A stretch of 56,763 bases of DNA. It comes from Coriobacteriia bacterium (GTDB lineage Bacteria > Actinomycetota > Coriobacteriia > Anaerosomatales > Kmv31). The notes beneath the pieces are model-generated. The model was not told the DNA's origin. It did not search any database and saw nothing but the letters and a program-made list of their open reading frames with translations. The translations under genes and the position numbers were made by a program. The DNA is taken from the NCBI GenBank assembly GCA_014859305.1, contig JACUUM010000007.1, positions 1 through 56,763 of the forward strand, given 5' to 3'. This document shows positions 9,575 to 19,089 of the stretch, in pieces (within the stretch, counting starts at the first letter, position 1; the number at the start of each line of letters is the position of its first letter).

Positions 9575-10504
9575 TCAGTACGTCTCGACCCTCAGGCTCC
9601 CGATGCCCGACTCCACCACGATGTCCCACGAACGCACGGCCCCGTCGTAACCGGGAGTCGCCCACGTCCCGTCGCCGGCCCGCTCGAAGCGCCCGGGCAG
9701 GTCCCTGCTGCCGATACCGCTGCTGATCCGCACGCGTCCCTCGGCTCCTCTCGGGACTCGCAGGGTCAGCGACGCGATGCCCGACCCCGCCCTCACGCGC
9801 GAGCCGCGCGCCACCGGCTCGCCGAGCGTGATCGTGCCGTTGCCGACGCCCGATTCGACCTCGAACCCCTCGAGGGCGAGGTCCGACAGGTCGGCCTCCA
9901 GCTCGCCGACCCCCGCATCGACCTTCACCGTCCAGGTGACCTCCTCGCTGAGCAGCAGGTCGAACCGCGCCCCCCTGCCGGGGCCGAGGAAGACCCTCGG
10001 CCCCCTCGCCGCGCGCACGGTCACCACCGCGCTCGAGCCCTCCTCGGAGACATCCACCGTGGTCTCGCCGTACGGCGAGCGCCCGTCCCAGGAGACCAGC
10101 CGGCCGGCGCGGCCGGAGCCGATCGTGAAACGGCCGACCGGCGCCTCGACGCGCGCCTCGGCCGAGACGAGCCCTTCGGCCGTGCCCGCCGAGCCGGAGG
10201 ACTCGACCGCCTCGCGCCCGGCGAGGTCGACCCCGAAGGTGCCGGGCCAGCCGTCGGCGGGCATGAGGAAGACCGCGTAGGCCAGCCCGCCGATGAACAC
10301 CACGCTGGAGAGCACCCGCACCCACGTGCTGCCGAGGCTCTTGCCGACGAGGTCGATCCCCGCTGCCACCAGCAGCAGCGGCCAGAGCGAGATGATGTTC
10401 AGCCACACCGACCACGGCAGGGCGCCGGTGGTGTTGGCGAGGAAGACGAGGCCCACCGCCACCAGCGAGAGGCCGTCGAAGACCTGCTTGACCCTCGGCT
10501 CCAC
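9575..10504 (-). CDS. LiaF-like membrane protein with adhesin-type beta-helical C-terminal domain
   Basis: 309 residues from a GTG at 10504, chosen because GGAGGAGG lies 8 nt upstream; a longer reading frame starting at 10567 overlaps the previous gene and lacks a site. The N-terminus carries three or four hydrophobic segments (LSLVAVGLVFLANTTG, LWPLLLVAAGIDLVG, VLSSVVFIGGLAYAVFL). The rest, about residues 110-309, is a run of short glycine-rich beta strands such as VDAGVGELEADLS, EVESGVGNGTITLG and VRAGSGIASLTLRVP, with a final VVESGIGSLRVETY. This is the LiaF/DUF4097-type parallel beta-helix found in cell-wall-stress proteins. It lies 5 nt after the upstream PspC gene, indicating tight translational coupling. 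Confidence 0.8.
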   Translation of the reverse strand: MEPRVKQVFDGLSLVAVGLVFLANTTGALPWSVWLNIISLWPLLLVAAGIDLVGKSLGSTWVRVLSSVVFIGGLAYAVFLMPADGWPGTFGVDLAGREAVESSGSAGTAEGLVSAEARVEAPVGRFTIGSGRAGRLVSWDGRSPYGETTVDVSEEGSSAVVTVRAARGPRVFLGPGRGARFDLLLSEEVTWTVKVDAGVGELEADLSDLALEGFEVESGVGNGTITLGEPVARGSRVRAGSGIASLTLRVPRGAEGRVRISSGIGSRDLPGRFERAGDGTWATPGYDGAVRSWDIVVESGIGSLRVETY

Positions 10505-10509
10505 GGCCG

Positions 10510-11031
10510 CTACCTCCTCCGCCGGAACATGATCCAGATGCCGGCGGCTATCAGGATGAGCGGCCACAGCCCGAGGATGTCGAAGCCGATGAAGCGCTGG
10601 AGCAGGAAGACGACGCCCAGCGCGATGAGCACGAGGCCGGCCGTGGTCCCTCCCCGTCTCGTTGGGCCTTCCGGCTGCGGTCCCTGCGAGCCGCGGGGTG
10701 GCGGCGCCGGCGGGGGCGCGCTCTTGAACGGGTCGGGGGCCGGCGGCCGCCCGAAGTCGCCCGGCTCGGGCATGTCGCCCGGGCCCATCCTCTCCTCGGC
10801 CATGCGGACCTCCGTCTCCGCGCCCGCGGGGCGCTCGCCTGCGGCGGGCTCCTCGGGCACCACGATGGCCATGACGATGTACGCCGCGACCACGGCGAGG
10901 TTGCCGACCAGCGCCAGCAGGACGATGCCGACGCGGATCAGCACCGGGTCCACCCCCAGGTACTCGCCGAGGCCGCCCGCCACCCCGGCGATCACCCTGT
11001 CGCCGCGGCTCCGGTAAAGCGTCCGATCCAT
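10510..11031 (-). CDS. PspC-domain protein with C-terminal LiaF-type transmembrane pair
   Basis: 173 residues. ATG at 11031 is chosen because the PspC domain begins at residue 2 (MDRTLYRSRGDRVIAGVAGG); a longer frame to 11373 is overlap with the CorC gene. The PspC domain (residues 2-60, LGEYLGVDPVLIRVG, YIVMAIVVPEEP) is followed by an acidic/proline-rich linker of about 60 residues, then two hydrophobic segments (GLVLIALGVVFLLQ, LWPLILIAAGIWIMFRRRR). The terminal hydrophobic pair resembles the start of the next gene, so the two proteins may interact in the membrane. Together with 9575-10504 and 9037-9501 it makes a PspC / LiaF-like / PspC unit. Confidence 0.85.
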   Translation of the reverse strand: MDRTLYRSRGDRVIAGVAGGLGEYLGVDPVLIRVGIVLLALVGNLAVVAAYIVMAIVVPEEPAAGERPAGAETEVRMAEERMGPGDMPEPGDFGRPPAPDPFKSAPPPAPPPRGSQGPQPEGPTRRGGTTAGLVLIALGVVFLLQRFIGFDILGLWPLILIAAGIWIMFRRRR

Positions 11032-11099
11032 GCGCGTCCTCCTCGTATCTTCCCCGGCTGCCGGGCCCCGGCGGCCGGTCCGCCCCGTCCGCAGCGCCC

Positions 11100-12443
<1,344 letters not shown>

Positions 12444-12449
12444 GCCACT

Positions 12450-12455
12450 AGATTA
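12450..12455 (-). promoter_or_regulatory. Possible -10 box of a leaderless mRNA for the CorC-like gene
   Basis: TAATCT on the minus strand ends 6 nt before the ATG at 12443, so transcription would begin at or next to the start codon. No purine-rich ribosome site is present between them. The -35 region (GGGTTA at 17 bp) is a poor match, so this is tentative. Confidence 0.3.
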
Positions 12456-12594
12456 CCAGTACGCGCGACGCGTAACCCGTGGCGGCGCGCGCCCTCCGAA
12501 CCGCAGGTAGGGCTTCAGCCCCACGGCCGGGGCGGCCGATACACCTATTCGGAGCGTCCACGCGCCTCGCCCTGGCGCGCCCGTTGGGAGGGAC

Positions 12595-14565
12595 ATGACG
12601 GACTTCGACGCCGCGCGCGGGCTGGAGGCGATCGTCAGGACCGTGGCGACGGCCGCCAAGACATTGCGCCTCTACCCCCCGTCGAGCCCGATGCCGCGCC
12701 AGTCGGCCGAGGGCGCCGCGACCGCGCTGGCGGCGTTCCTCGCCGGAGAGCCGGTGCTCTCGCTCGCGGTGGCCCGCGACGGCCTCACCCGCGCGGGCGA
12801 GGCCGTGGCGCCGGGCTCCACGGGGACGGCCGACTTCGCCGACCTGCTCCGCTCACACGGCATCGCCGAGATCGACTTCCTGCCCGGCTGCAGCACCGAG
12901 GAGCTGCTCGCCTTCCTCACCGCCGTGACGCGGGCCCCCGAGGAGCTGCGCGCGGAGGGCGGGCTGGCCGCGGTGATGACGGCCGAGGGCGTGGAGGGCG
13001 TGCGCGTCACCGACGTCGCCCTCACCGTCGCCGAGGACGTCTCGCCCGAGGAGGTCGGGGACGTGGACGAGTTCCTCCGGCAGCTCGCCTCGGACCCCGA
13101 CAAGCTGACGGCGTGGATCTCCGCGGCCGCGAAGGGCGACCCCGCGGCGCTCGCGGAGGGGCTCGCCGAGCTGTACGAGACGGCCGGCGGGGAGAGCGGA
13201 GCGCTGCCCGAGGCCCTGGCGCGCGCCTTCTCGAAGCTGGACGCCGAAGGCAAGGACGCGCTGCTCGGCGTCGCCATGGGGGAGGGCGTGGTGCGCCGGC
13301 TCGCCGAGCGCGCGTTCGGCCTCGTCGGCACGGAGGAGATCGCCGGGGCGCTGTGCTCCGGCCTCTTCGGCCAGAACATGCTCTCGCTGTCCAGCGCGTT
13401 GACCCGCTTGCCGCTCGCCGACCGGATGCGATCGGTCTTCGCCGAGGTCCAGCAGGCGCTGGAGGCCTACGGCCGCGGGGGCAAGGAGGCCGCCTTCCTG
13501 GAGCATATGGTGCAGGTGCGGACCGACCAGACGCCCGAGCCGCCGCTGGCGGACGCGGAAGCGTACCGCGAGACCATCCGTCGCGCGGACGTGGCATCCG
13601 AGGAGCTGGGCCGCGTCCGGGGCGAGGCCGCGGACGGCCGAGAGGTCACGAGACGCTCCGTCACCACGATGCTGACCCTCCTCGACCAGCAGCGCGATTT
13701 CGAGCTGTTCTGCCGGGCGGCCGACGCGCTCGCGCTCACGGTGCCGACCCTGCTCGGACAGGGGGACCTCCGGACCGCCTCGCGCGTGCTCGGCGAGATG
13801 GTCAAGCGCCAGTCCGCCGAAGTGCAGCCGTGGCCCGGCCTGGACGAGCGGCTGCGAGCCTCCATCGCCAAGGCGTTCACCGGCCCGGCGATGCGCGGTC
13901 TGCTCGAGACCGTCGCCGCCTCGCCGGAGCTCGCCGCCGACGCGGCTGAGCTCGTCCGCCTCGGGGGCGACGCCTCGGCGGAGCGGATCGGCGAGGAGGG
14001 CGTGGGCCTCAAGGAGGAGGGGCTGGCCGCTGCCGAGACGCTCATCGGCCGGCGTCTCGTGGACCAGCTCGTCGCGATCGCGCCGCGTGCCCAGTGGTAT
14101 CAGGTGGGGCCGGTCGTCCGCCGCCTCGCGCAGGAGCCCGACGGGCGGGCCCGCGACGCGCTTCTCGCGCTCATGAGGCGCCCCGACGAGCAGTCGCGCC
14201 GCGAGGCAGCCGGCGGGCTGGCCGGAGCGGGACCCGACGCGGCGGGACTGCTGGCCGAGATGCTCTCGGACGCGAGCCTCGAAGTCGCGATGGCCGCGGC
14301 CCGCTCGCTGGCCAAGTGCGGCGGAGCGGCGGCGGTCCGCTCGCTCGAGACGCGCCTCGCCGCGCTCGACGTCGACGGCAAGGACTTCCTGCTCGCACGG
14401 GAGCTGATCGCGGCGCTGGCGCGCATCCCCGGCGGGGAAGCCGCCTCGGCGCTGCGCAAGCTCGCGTCGCGCAAGGCGCTCATCAAGCGCGGGCATTTCG
14501 CCGAGGTCCGGCAGCTCGCCGCCCAGGCGATCGAGCTGCAGGCCAAGACGGGAGGTGCCGCGTGA
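12595..14565 (+). CDS. HEAT-repeat protein with a YPPS N-terminal domain, coupled to an HD-GYP gene
   Basis: 656 residues, ATG preceded by GGGAGGGAC. The N-terminal 150 or so residues (TLRLYPPSSPMPRQ at 23, then FADLLRSHGIAEIDFLPGCS) resemble the N-terminus of the next gene product. The middle is alpha-helical and acidic with no family I recognise. The C-terminal 130 residues contain HEAT/PBS-lyase-like repeats (ALLALMRRPDEQSRREAAGG, LLAEMLSDASLEVAMAAARS, LETRLAALDVDGKDFLLARE, LRKLASRKALIKRGHFAEVR). No signal peptide or transmembrane segment was seen, so it is probably cytoplasmic. Its stop overlaps the GTG of the HD-GYP gene (GTGA), so the two proteins are probably made together and may form a complex. 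Confidence 0.8.
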   Translation: MTDFDAARGLEAIVRTVATAAKTLRLYPPSSPMPRQSAEGAATALAAFLAGEPVLSLAVARDGLTRAGEAVAPGSTGTADFADLLRSHGIAEIDFLPGCSTEELLAFLTAVTRAPEELRAEGGLAAVMTAEGVEGVRVTDVALTVAEDVSPEEVGDVDEFLRQLASDPDKLTAWISAAAKGDPAALAEGLAELYETAGGESGALPEALARAFSKLDAEGKDALLGVAMGEGVVRRLAERAFGLVGTEEIAGALCSGLFGQNMLSLSSALTRLPLADRMRSVFAEVQQALEAYGRGGKEAAFLEHMVQVRTDQTPEPPLADAEAYRETIRRADVASEELGRVRGEAADGREVTRRSVTTMLTLLDQQRDFELFCRAADALALTVPTLLGQGDLRTASRVLGEMVKRQSAEVQPWPGLDERLRASIAKAFTGPAMRGLLETVAASPELAADAAELVRLGGDASAERIGEEGVGLKEEGLAAAETLIGRRLVDQLVAIAPRAQWYQVGPVVRRLAQEPDGRARDALLALMRRPDEQSRREAAGGLAGAGPDAAGLLAEMLSDASLEVAMAAARSLAKCGGAAAVRSLETRLAALDVDGKDFLLARELIAALARIPGGEAASALRKLASRKALIKRGHFAEVRQLAAQAIELQAKTGGAA

Positions 14566-15881
14566 GCGAGCACGCCGTGCGGGTCGTCTCCGCCCTGTCG
14601 GCCGCCAGGCGGGCCGTGCAGCTGTACCCCCCGTCGCACCCCAAGTTCGCCGAGGCGACCGCCGGCCTCGTCGGCGTCGTCCGCGACGCGACGTCCTCGG
14701 GCCCGTTCGTGCTCAACCTCCACCAGGGCCGACTCTACGTGCGGAGCGTCGTGCTGCCCGACGACGGCCCGGCGGTCTCCTCCATGGCCGAGGCGTTCGA
14801 GGCGCGCGAGCTCGAGAGCCTCACCCTGCACCCGGGCTTCGGCGAGCCCGACGCGCTCGCGCTCACCGAGGTGCTCTCCCTGCGCCCCGCCCCCGAGCTG
14901 GACCTGGAGGCCGAGCTGGCCTCGCGCGGCGCGGCGAACGTGAGCGTGGCCAGGCTCGCGGACGAGGACGCCGAGGCGCGGGAGGAGCGCGACCGGCTGC
15001 GCCGGCAGGACCGGGCCCTCTACCGGCAGCTCGTCGGCGTCCTGCGCACGGTCTCCGCCGAGCTCGGCCGGGGAGCCTCGCCCGACCTCGCCAATGCCGG
15101 CATGCTCGTCTCGAACATCCTCGGGAGGCTTTCCGAGGACGAGGCCGCCGTCCTCGCCCTCGCGACGATGAACGGGCACGGCGAGACCGATCTCTTCCAC
15201 TCGGTGAACGTGATGATCTACGCCCTCACGCTGGGCGGCGCCCTGGGCCTTCCCGACGAGGGGCTGACCTCGCTGGGGATCAGCGCGCTGCTGCACGACA
15301 TCGGCAAGGCGGCCTTCGACCGCACCGACCCCGAGCAGGCCGCCCGGAGCCGGCTGCTGCACCCCGGCGTCGGCGCGGAGGTCCTCGCGCGCATGCCCGA
15401 GGAGGACAAGGCGCCGATGCTCGTGGCCTACGAGCACCACATGGCTCCCGACGGCTCCGGCTGGCCGGATCGCGGGGCCGGCTACGTCCCGCACCCCTTC
15501 AGCCGCATGGTCGCCGTCGCCGACCGCTACGAGCACCTCACGAAGCCGAACGGAGGCACGGAGGCCGTGACGCCGGACCGTGCGGTCATGCAGCTCATCG
15601 CGGAAGCGGGGCACACCGTGGACTCGCTCTTCGCGCGCCTGTTCGTCCGGGCGCTGGGGATCTTCCCCGTGGGGTGCCTGGTGCGCCTATCCGATCACTC
15701 GGCCGGCGTCGTGTGCGGAGCCGGGCCCGATCCGCTCAACCCGAGGGTCCGGCTCCTGTTCGACCCCGACGGAGCGCAGCTTGCCGAGCCGCCCGAGGTC
15801 GAGCTCGCCGAGGAGGACCGCACGATCGTGGAGGTCGTGCATCCGGACAGCCTCGACCTGAACGTATCGGAGCATCTGTAG
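14562..15881 (+). CDS. HD-GYP domain phosphodiesterase
   Basis: 439 residues starting at a GTG that overlaps the previous stop. The N-terminal domain (ARRAVQLYPPSHPKFAEA, then LHQGRLYVRSVVLPDDG and LESLTLHPGFGEPDALALTE) is shared with the upstream protein. The HD-GYP core occupies about 195-400: LFHSVNVMIYALTLG, LLHDIGKAAFD with the HD pair at about 245, HPGVGAEVLARMP, YEHHMAPDGSGWPDRG (the HHExxDGxGYP region, with W for Y), MVAVADRYEHLTKPNGG. HD-GYP enzymes hydrolyse cyclic di-GMP or related dinucleotides; the metal-binding histidines and aspartates look intact. No receiver domain is present, so input presumably comes through the N-terminal domain or the HEAT partner. Confidence 0.88.
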   Translation: MSEHAVRVVSALSAARRAVQLYPPSHPKFAEATAGLVGVVRDATSSGPFVLNLHQGRLYVRSVVLPDDGPAVSSMAEAFEARELESLTLHPGFGEPDALALTEVLSLRPAPELDLEAELASRGAANVSVARLADEDAEAREERDRLRRQDRALYRQLVGVLRTVSAELGRGASPDLANAGMLVSNILGRLSEDEAAVLALATMNGHGETDLFHSVNVMIYALTLGGALGLPDEGLTSLGISALLHDIGKAAFDRTDPEQAARSRLLHPGVGAEVLARMPEEDKAPMLVAYEHHMAPDGSGWPDRGAGYVPHPFSRMVAVADRYEHLTKPNGGTEAVTPDRAVMQLIAEAGHTVDSLFARLFVRALGIFPVGCLVRLSDHSAGVVCGAGPDPLNPRVRLLFDPDGAQLAEPPEVELAEEDRTIVEVVHPDSLDLNVSEHL

Positions 15882-15884
15882 CGC

Positions 15885-16700
15885 TCAGGCCTCCAGGCCC
15901 AGCGCGTGCGGCGCGTCGACGTCGCGCCTGGGGATCGTCGTGGGAAGCTCCTGGTGGTAGACGCCCGAGGGCATCAGCCCGCAGCCGCCGTACCGCTCCA
16001 TCACGCGCATCTGGGCCAGCACGTCCTCCCCCGCGTGATGCCTCGGCAGCTCCCTCCAGAACGAGAAGCCGCCGACGGTCTCGAGCTTGGCGCGGTCGTA
16101 CAGGACGCATCCGCCCACCCACGCTACGCGGTAGAGCCGCGGCTGCTCGAACGTCACCCCGAGCCGCCGCTGCACGTGGTAGAGGTTGGCGGCGTTGTGC
16201 AGGAGGTGCCGCCGCCACGCGCGGGTGCTGGGATCCACCCGTTCGGGCCGGACGGGGCCGTCCCAGAACTCGACCTCCTGCTCGTGCGGGCGCTCGTCGC
16301 CGCGGTGGCTGAGCCCGATCACCGCGCAGCCGACGAAACCGCATCCCTCCTCGGCCAGCGCGGAGGACATGGCGGCGACCACCTCCGGCTCCAGCAGCAC
16401 GTCGTCGTCGAGGAACAGCACCGCCGGCGCGCCGGCGCGCGAGAGCAGGAAGTCGCGCTGCTCGGCCACGCCGAGGCGCGGCCTGTGGGCGTGCGTCTCG
16501 ACCTCGTGCCCCCGCGCGTGCAGGACCCGCAGGGCCGTGGCGCACTCGCCGTGCGAGAAGACCTCGTCGTCCTCGCTCTGGTCCGCGACGACGACGCGGA
16601 AGCCGCCTGCGGTCTGCCCCACGAGGCTCGTCAGCGCGACCGCCAGGGCCGCCGGGCGTCCGACGGTCGGGATCAGCACGTCGAGCCCATGACCGCTCAC
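15885..16700 (-). CDS. Family 2 glycosyltransferase
   Basis: 271 residues from GTG 16700, which overlaps the HldE stop (GTGA). GT-A fold signatures: VLIPTVGRPAALAVALTSLV at the N-terminus, VVVADQSEDDE, RLGVAEQRDFLLSRA, AVLFLDDDVLLEPEVV with the DxD metal motif at about residue 90, WVGGCVLYDRAKLETVGGF, and HHAGEDVLAQMRVMERYGG carrying the ED acceptor/catalytic motif. No membrane segments, so it acts on the cytoplasmic face. As the last gene of the minus-strand heptose block it probably adds a sugar to the same glycan; donor and acceptor cannot be told from sequence. It converges with the HD-GYP gene with only 3 nt between stops. Confidence 0.85.
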   Translation of the reverse strand: MSGHGLDVLIPTVGRPAALAVALTSLVGQTAGGFRVVVADQSEDDEVFSHGECATALRVLHARGHEVETHAHRPRLGVAEQRDFLLSRAGAPAVLFLDDDVLLEPEVVAAMSSALAEEGCGFVGCAVIGLSHRGDERPHEQEVEFWDGPVRPERVDPSTRAWRRHLLHNAANLYHVQRRLGVTFEQPRLYRVAWVGGCVLYDRAKLETVGGFSFWRELPRHHAGEDVLAQMRVMERYGGCGLMPSGVYHQELPTTIPRRDVDAPHALGLEA

Positions 16701-18310
16701 GGCCGGCCCTCCTTCCGTGAGGAGTCCACGATCCGCTCGATGAGGCCACTCGTCGAGCGGTCGTCGACCAGCGGCAGGATCACGAGCTCTATCCCGAGCG
16801 CATGGGCCACGGCGGCCTCCGGCACCGTCTCGGCCAGGTAGTCGCCGCCCTTGGCGAACACGTCGGGCCGCAGCTCGGCCAGCAGCGCGTCGGCGGTGTC
16901 CTCCCCGAACGGGACGACCGCGTCCACCGAGGAGAGCGCGGAGAGCACGTGCACGCGCTCGGGCAGGGGGTTGACCGGCCGGGACGGCCCCTTGATGCGG
17001 CAGACCGACTCGTCGGTGTTCACGCCCACGACGAGCACGTCCCCCAGGCGCCTGGCCTGGTCGAGGTACGCGATATGACCGCCGTGCAGGATGTCGAAGC
17101 AGCCGTTGGTGAACACCACGCGACGGCCGCGCTCGCGCTCGGCGGCGAGCCTGGCCGCCAGCCGGGCCGGATCGGGCTCGTACTTCTCGCTGCCCGCGAG
17201 CGCGTCGCGGAGCTCCTCGGCCGTGCACGGGGCCGTGCCGGGCTTGCGGACGGCGACCCCGGCCGCCGCGCCGGCCAGCCGGGCGGCGCTCGAGACGTCC
17301 CCGCCGGCGGCGCAGCTCAGCGTCGCGGCCGCGAGGAACGTGTCGCCGGCGCCCGAGGGATGGGCGTGGTCCACCGCCACCGGCGGCAGCTCGAGCACGG
17401 CGCCGTCCCGCTGCAGCAGCAGCGCGCCCTCCGAATCCAGCGTCACGACGACCGCCTCGGCCCCGGTGCGCGCCAGGAGCACGGGCGCCAGGGGCGCCAG
17501 GGCGGCGGCCCGGTGGCCGGGACGCGCGCTCACGTGCTCGCCCGCCCGCTCCAGCCGCTCGACCGCCTCGGCCCCGGTGCGCGCCAGGAGCACGGGCGCC
17601 AGGGGCGCCAGGGCGGCGGCGCGGCGGCCGGGACGCGCGCTCACGTGCTCGCCCGCCCGCTCCAGCAGCGCGACCGCCTCCTCGAAGTTGGGCTTCGCCA
17701 GGGTCGGCGCGAGAGAAGCGTGCGCGTCGGGCCGCTTGGCGTCCACGGCCAGCACCGGTCGCGCGCGCCCCTCCTCGGCGCGCAGGCGGGCCAGCATCCG
17801 CGCGACGCCGGCGGAGACCACGCCGCAGGCGTAGTCGGAAACGACGACGGCCGCGCACCGGCTGTACGCGCCCTCGAGCCGCTCCGCGACCGCGCGTTGC
17901 GCCTCGCCGTCGGGGGCGGAGGTCGTCCCCTGGTCGATGCGCGCGAGCATCTGGCCGTCGGCCATCAGCCGCCGCTTGGCCGGCGTGGCGCGCCCGCGAT
18001 CCACGACGAGGCCATGCGACGGCACGCCCGCCGCGTCGAGACAGCGACGCAGCGCGCCCGCGGCGTCGTCCTCGCCGACGACGGACAGCAGCGTCACCCT
18101 CGCCCCGAGCGCCGCGAGGTTGGCCGCCGCGTTGGCCGCGCCACCGGGCGCGTCCGCCTCGCCCGTGAGCGCCACGACCGGCACCGGCGCCTCACGGCAC
18201 AGGCGCTCGGTACGCCCCTTCAGGTAGCCGTCGAGGATCACGTCGCCGACGACGACGACCTCCAGGCCCTCGAACTCCTCGAGGAGACCCAGCGCGTCCC
18301 TGCGCCACAT
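16697..18310 (-). CDS. hldE: Bifunctional D-glycero-D-manno-heptose-7-phosphate kinase / heptose-1-phosphate adenylyltransferase, copy 1
   Basis: 537 residues. The N-terminal PfkB/ribokinase domain has EVVVVGDVILDGYLKGRTER, APGGAANAAANLAALG, VVVSDYACGVV and the anion-hole/catalytic HPSGAGDTFLAAA. The C-terminal cytidylyltransferase-like domain starts at about 395 with FTNGCFDILHGGHIAYLDQA, followed by VGVNTDESVCRIKGPSRPV and DDRSTSGLIERI. HldE phosphorylates heptose-7-phosphate at C1 and later transfers AMP to heptose-1-phosphate. An oddity is a 37-codon in-frame tandem duplication within the kinase domain (17451-17672), so the KPN to VTLDSEG interval is 37 residues longer than in the second HldE here. 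GGGAGGGCC precedes the ATG. Confidence 0.92.
   Translation of the reverse strand: MWRRDALGLLEEFEGLEVVVVGDVILDGYLKGRTERLCREAPVPVVALTGEADAPGGAANAAANLAALGARVTLLSVVGEDDAAGALRRCLDAAGVPSHGLVVDRGRATPAKRRLMADGQMLARIDQGTTSAPDGEAQRAVAERLEGAYSRCAAVVVSDYACGVVSAGVARMLARLRAEEGRARPVLAVDAKRPDAHASLAPTLAKPNFEEAVALLERAGEHVSARPGRRAAALAPLAPVLLARTGAEAVERLERAGEHVSARPGHRAAALAPLAPVLLARTGAEAVVVTLDSEGALLLQRDGAVLELPPVAVDHAHPSGAGDTFLAAATLSCAAGGDVSSAARLAGAAAGVAVRKPGTAPCTAEELRDALAGSEKYEPDPARLAARLAAERERGRRVVFTNGCFDILHGGHIAYLDQARRLGDVLVVGVNTDESVCRIKGPSRPVNPLPERVHVLSALSSVDAVVPFGEDTADALLAELRPDVFAKGGDYLAETVPEAAVAHALGIELVILPLVDDRSTSGLIERIVDSSRKEGRP
17451..17672. repeat. Two tandem 111-bp copies inside hldE copy 1
   Basis: Copy A is 17451-17561 and copy B 17562-17672; by eye they differ at about four positions. 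The unit is 37 codons and keeps frame, giving ERAGEHVSARPG...TGAEAV twice in the protein. Near identity implies a recent duplication or active homogenisation; an assembly artefact would more likely give exact copies, so the mismatches argue the duplication is real. Confidence 0.95.
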
Positions 18311-18337
18311 GACGGCCCTCCCTCGTCGCGCCTTCGC

Positions 18338-19048
18338 CTACGGCCAGGACGTCTCCGTGCGCGGCATCACCATCAGCTCGGGCACGCAGCACTCCTCGGG
18401 CTGGGTGAGCACGAAGCGCACCGCGGCGGCCACGTTCTCCGGGTCCTGGAGGGTCGCCAGCGGGATGTCCGGGAACCTCTCGAGCAGGAACGGGGTGCGC
18501 ATCCCGCCCGACACGATGGCGCTCACCTTGATGTTGTCCCCGCGTCCCTCCGCGTGCAGGGAGTGCGACAGGCCCAGCAGGCCCCATTTGGTCGCATGGT
18601 AGGCGCACGCGTTGGCCCAGCACCGCTTCGACGCCGTGGACGCGATGTTGACGATGTCGCCGCCACCTCGCGCGCGCATCAGCGGGAACGCCGCCTTGGA
18701 CGCCGCGAACGGGGCGCGCAGGTTCACCGCGAGCACGGCGTCGAACTCCGCCTGCGACAGCTCGTCGATGGGCTTGGTGACGTCGACCGCCGCGTCGTTG
18801 ACGAGGATGTCGAGGCCGCCGCGCTCGTCGGCCACCTGCCGCAGGCCCGCGGCGACGGCGCCGGCGTCCCTCACGTCCAGCGGCAGGGTCGTCACCCCCG
18901 GCCGGGCGGGATCGCCGGCGGCACGGGAGTGCAGCTTGTCCGCCGAGACGACGTCGCAACCCTCCTCGGCGAGCATCCGGCAGATCGCGTCGCCCAGCCC
19001 GCGCGCTCCGCCGGTCACCACGGCCACCTTGCCTGCCATCTCCCTCAT
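18338..19048 (-). CDS. Short-chain dehydrogenase/reductase (classical SDR)
   Basis: 236 residues; ATG 19048 is chosen because GGAAGGAGGACCG precedes it and the Rossmann fold starts at residue 6. Motifs: VVTGGARGLGDAIC (TGxxxGxG cofactor loop), LDVRD, DILVNDAAVDVT (NNAG region as NDAA), IVNIASTASKR with the catalytic serine, and YHATKWGLLGLSHSLHAEG with the YxxxK pair; IVSGGMRTPF follows. The length and motifs are of a classical SDR, not of the extended HldD epimerase (about 310 residues). The substrate is unknown; a nucleotide-sugar or sugar-phosphate oxidoreduction step is suggested by its position between hldE and a glycosyltransferase. Confidence 0.85.
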   Translation of the reverse strand: MREMAGKVAVVTGGARGLGDAICRMLAEEGCDVVSADKLHSRAAGDPARPGVTTLPLDVRDAGAVAAGLRQVADERGGLDILVNDAAVDVTKPIDELSQAEFDAVLAVNLRAPFAASKAAFPLMRARGGGDIVNIASTASKRCWANACAYHATKWGLLGLSHSLHAEGRGDNIKVSAIVSGGMRTPFLLERFPDIPLATLQDPENVAAAVRFVLTQPEECCVPELMVMPRTETSWP

Positions 19049-19089
19049 CGGTCCTCCTTCCCGCACGACGGCGGAGCCGGCTCCGTCCG

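Noticed and set aside
18338-19048. SDR protein as the HldD epimerase
   Set aside because: Length (236 residues) and motifs fit classical SDR; HldD is an extended SDR of about 310 residues.
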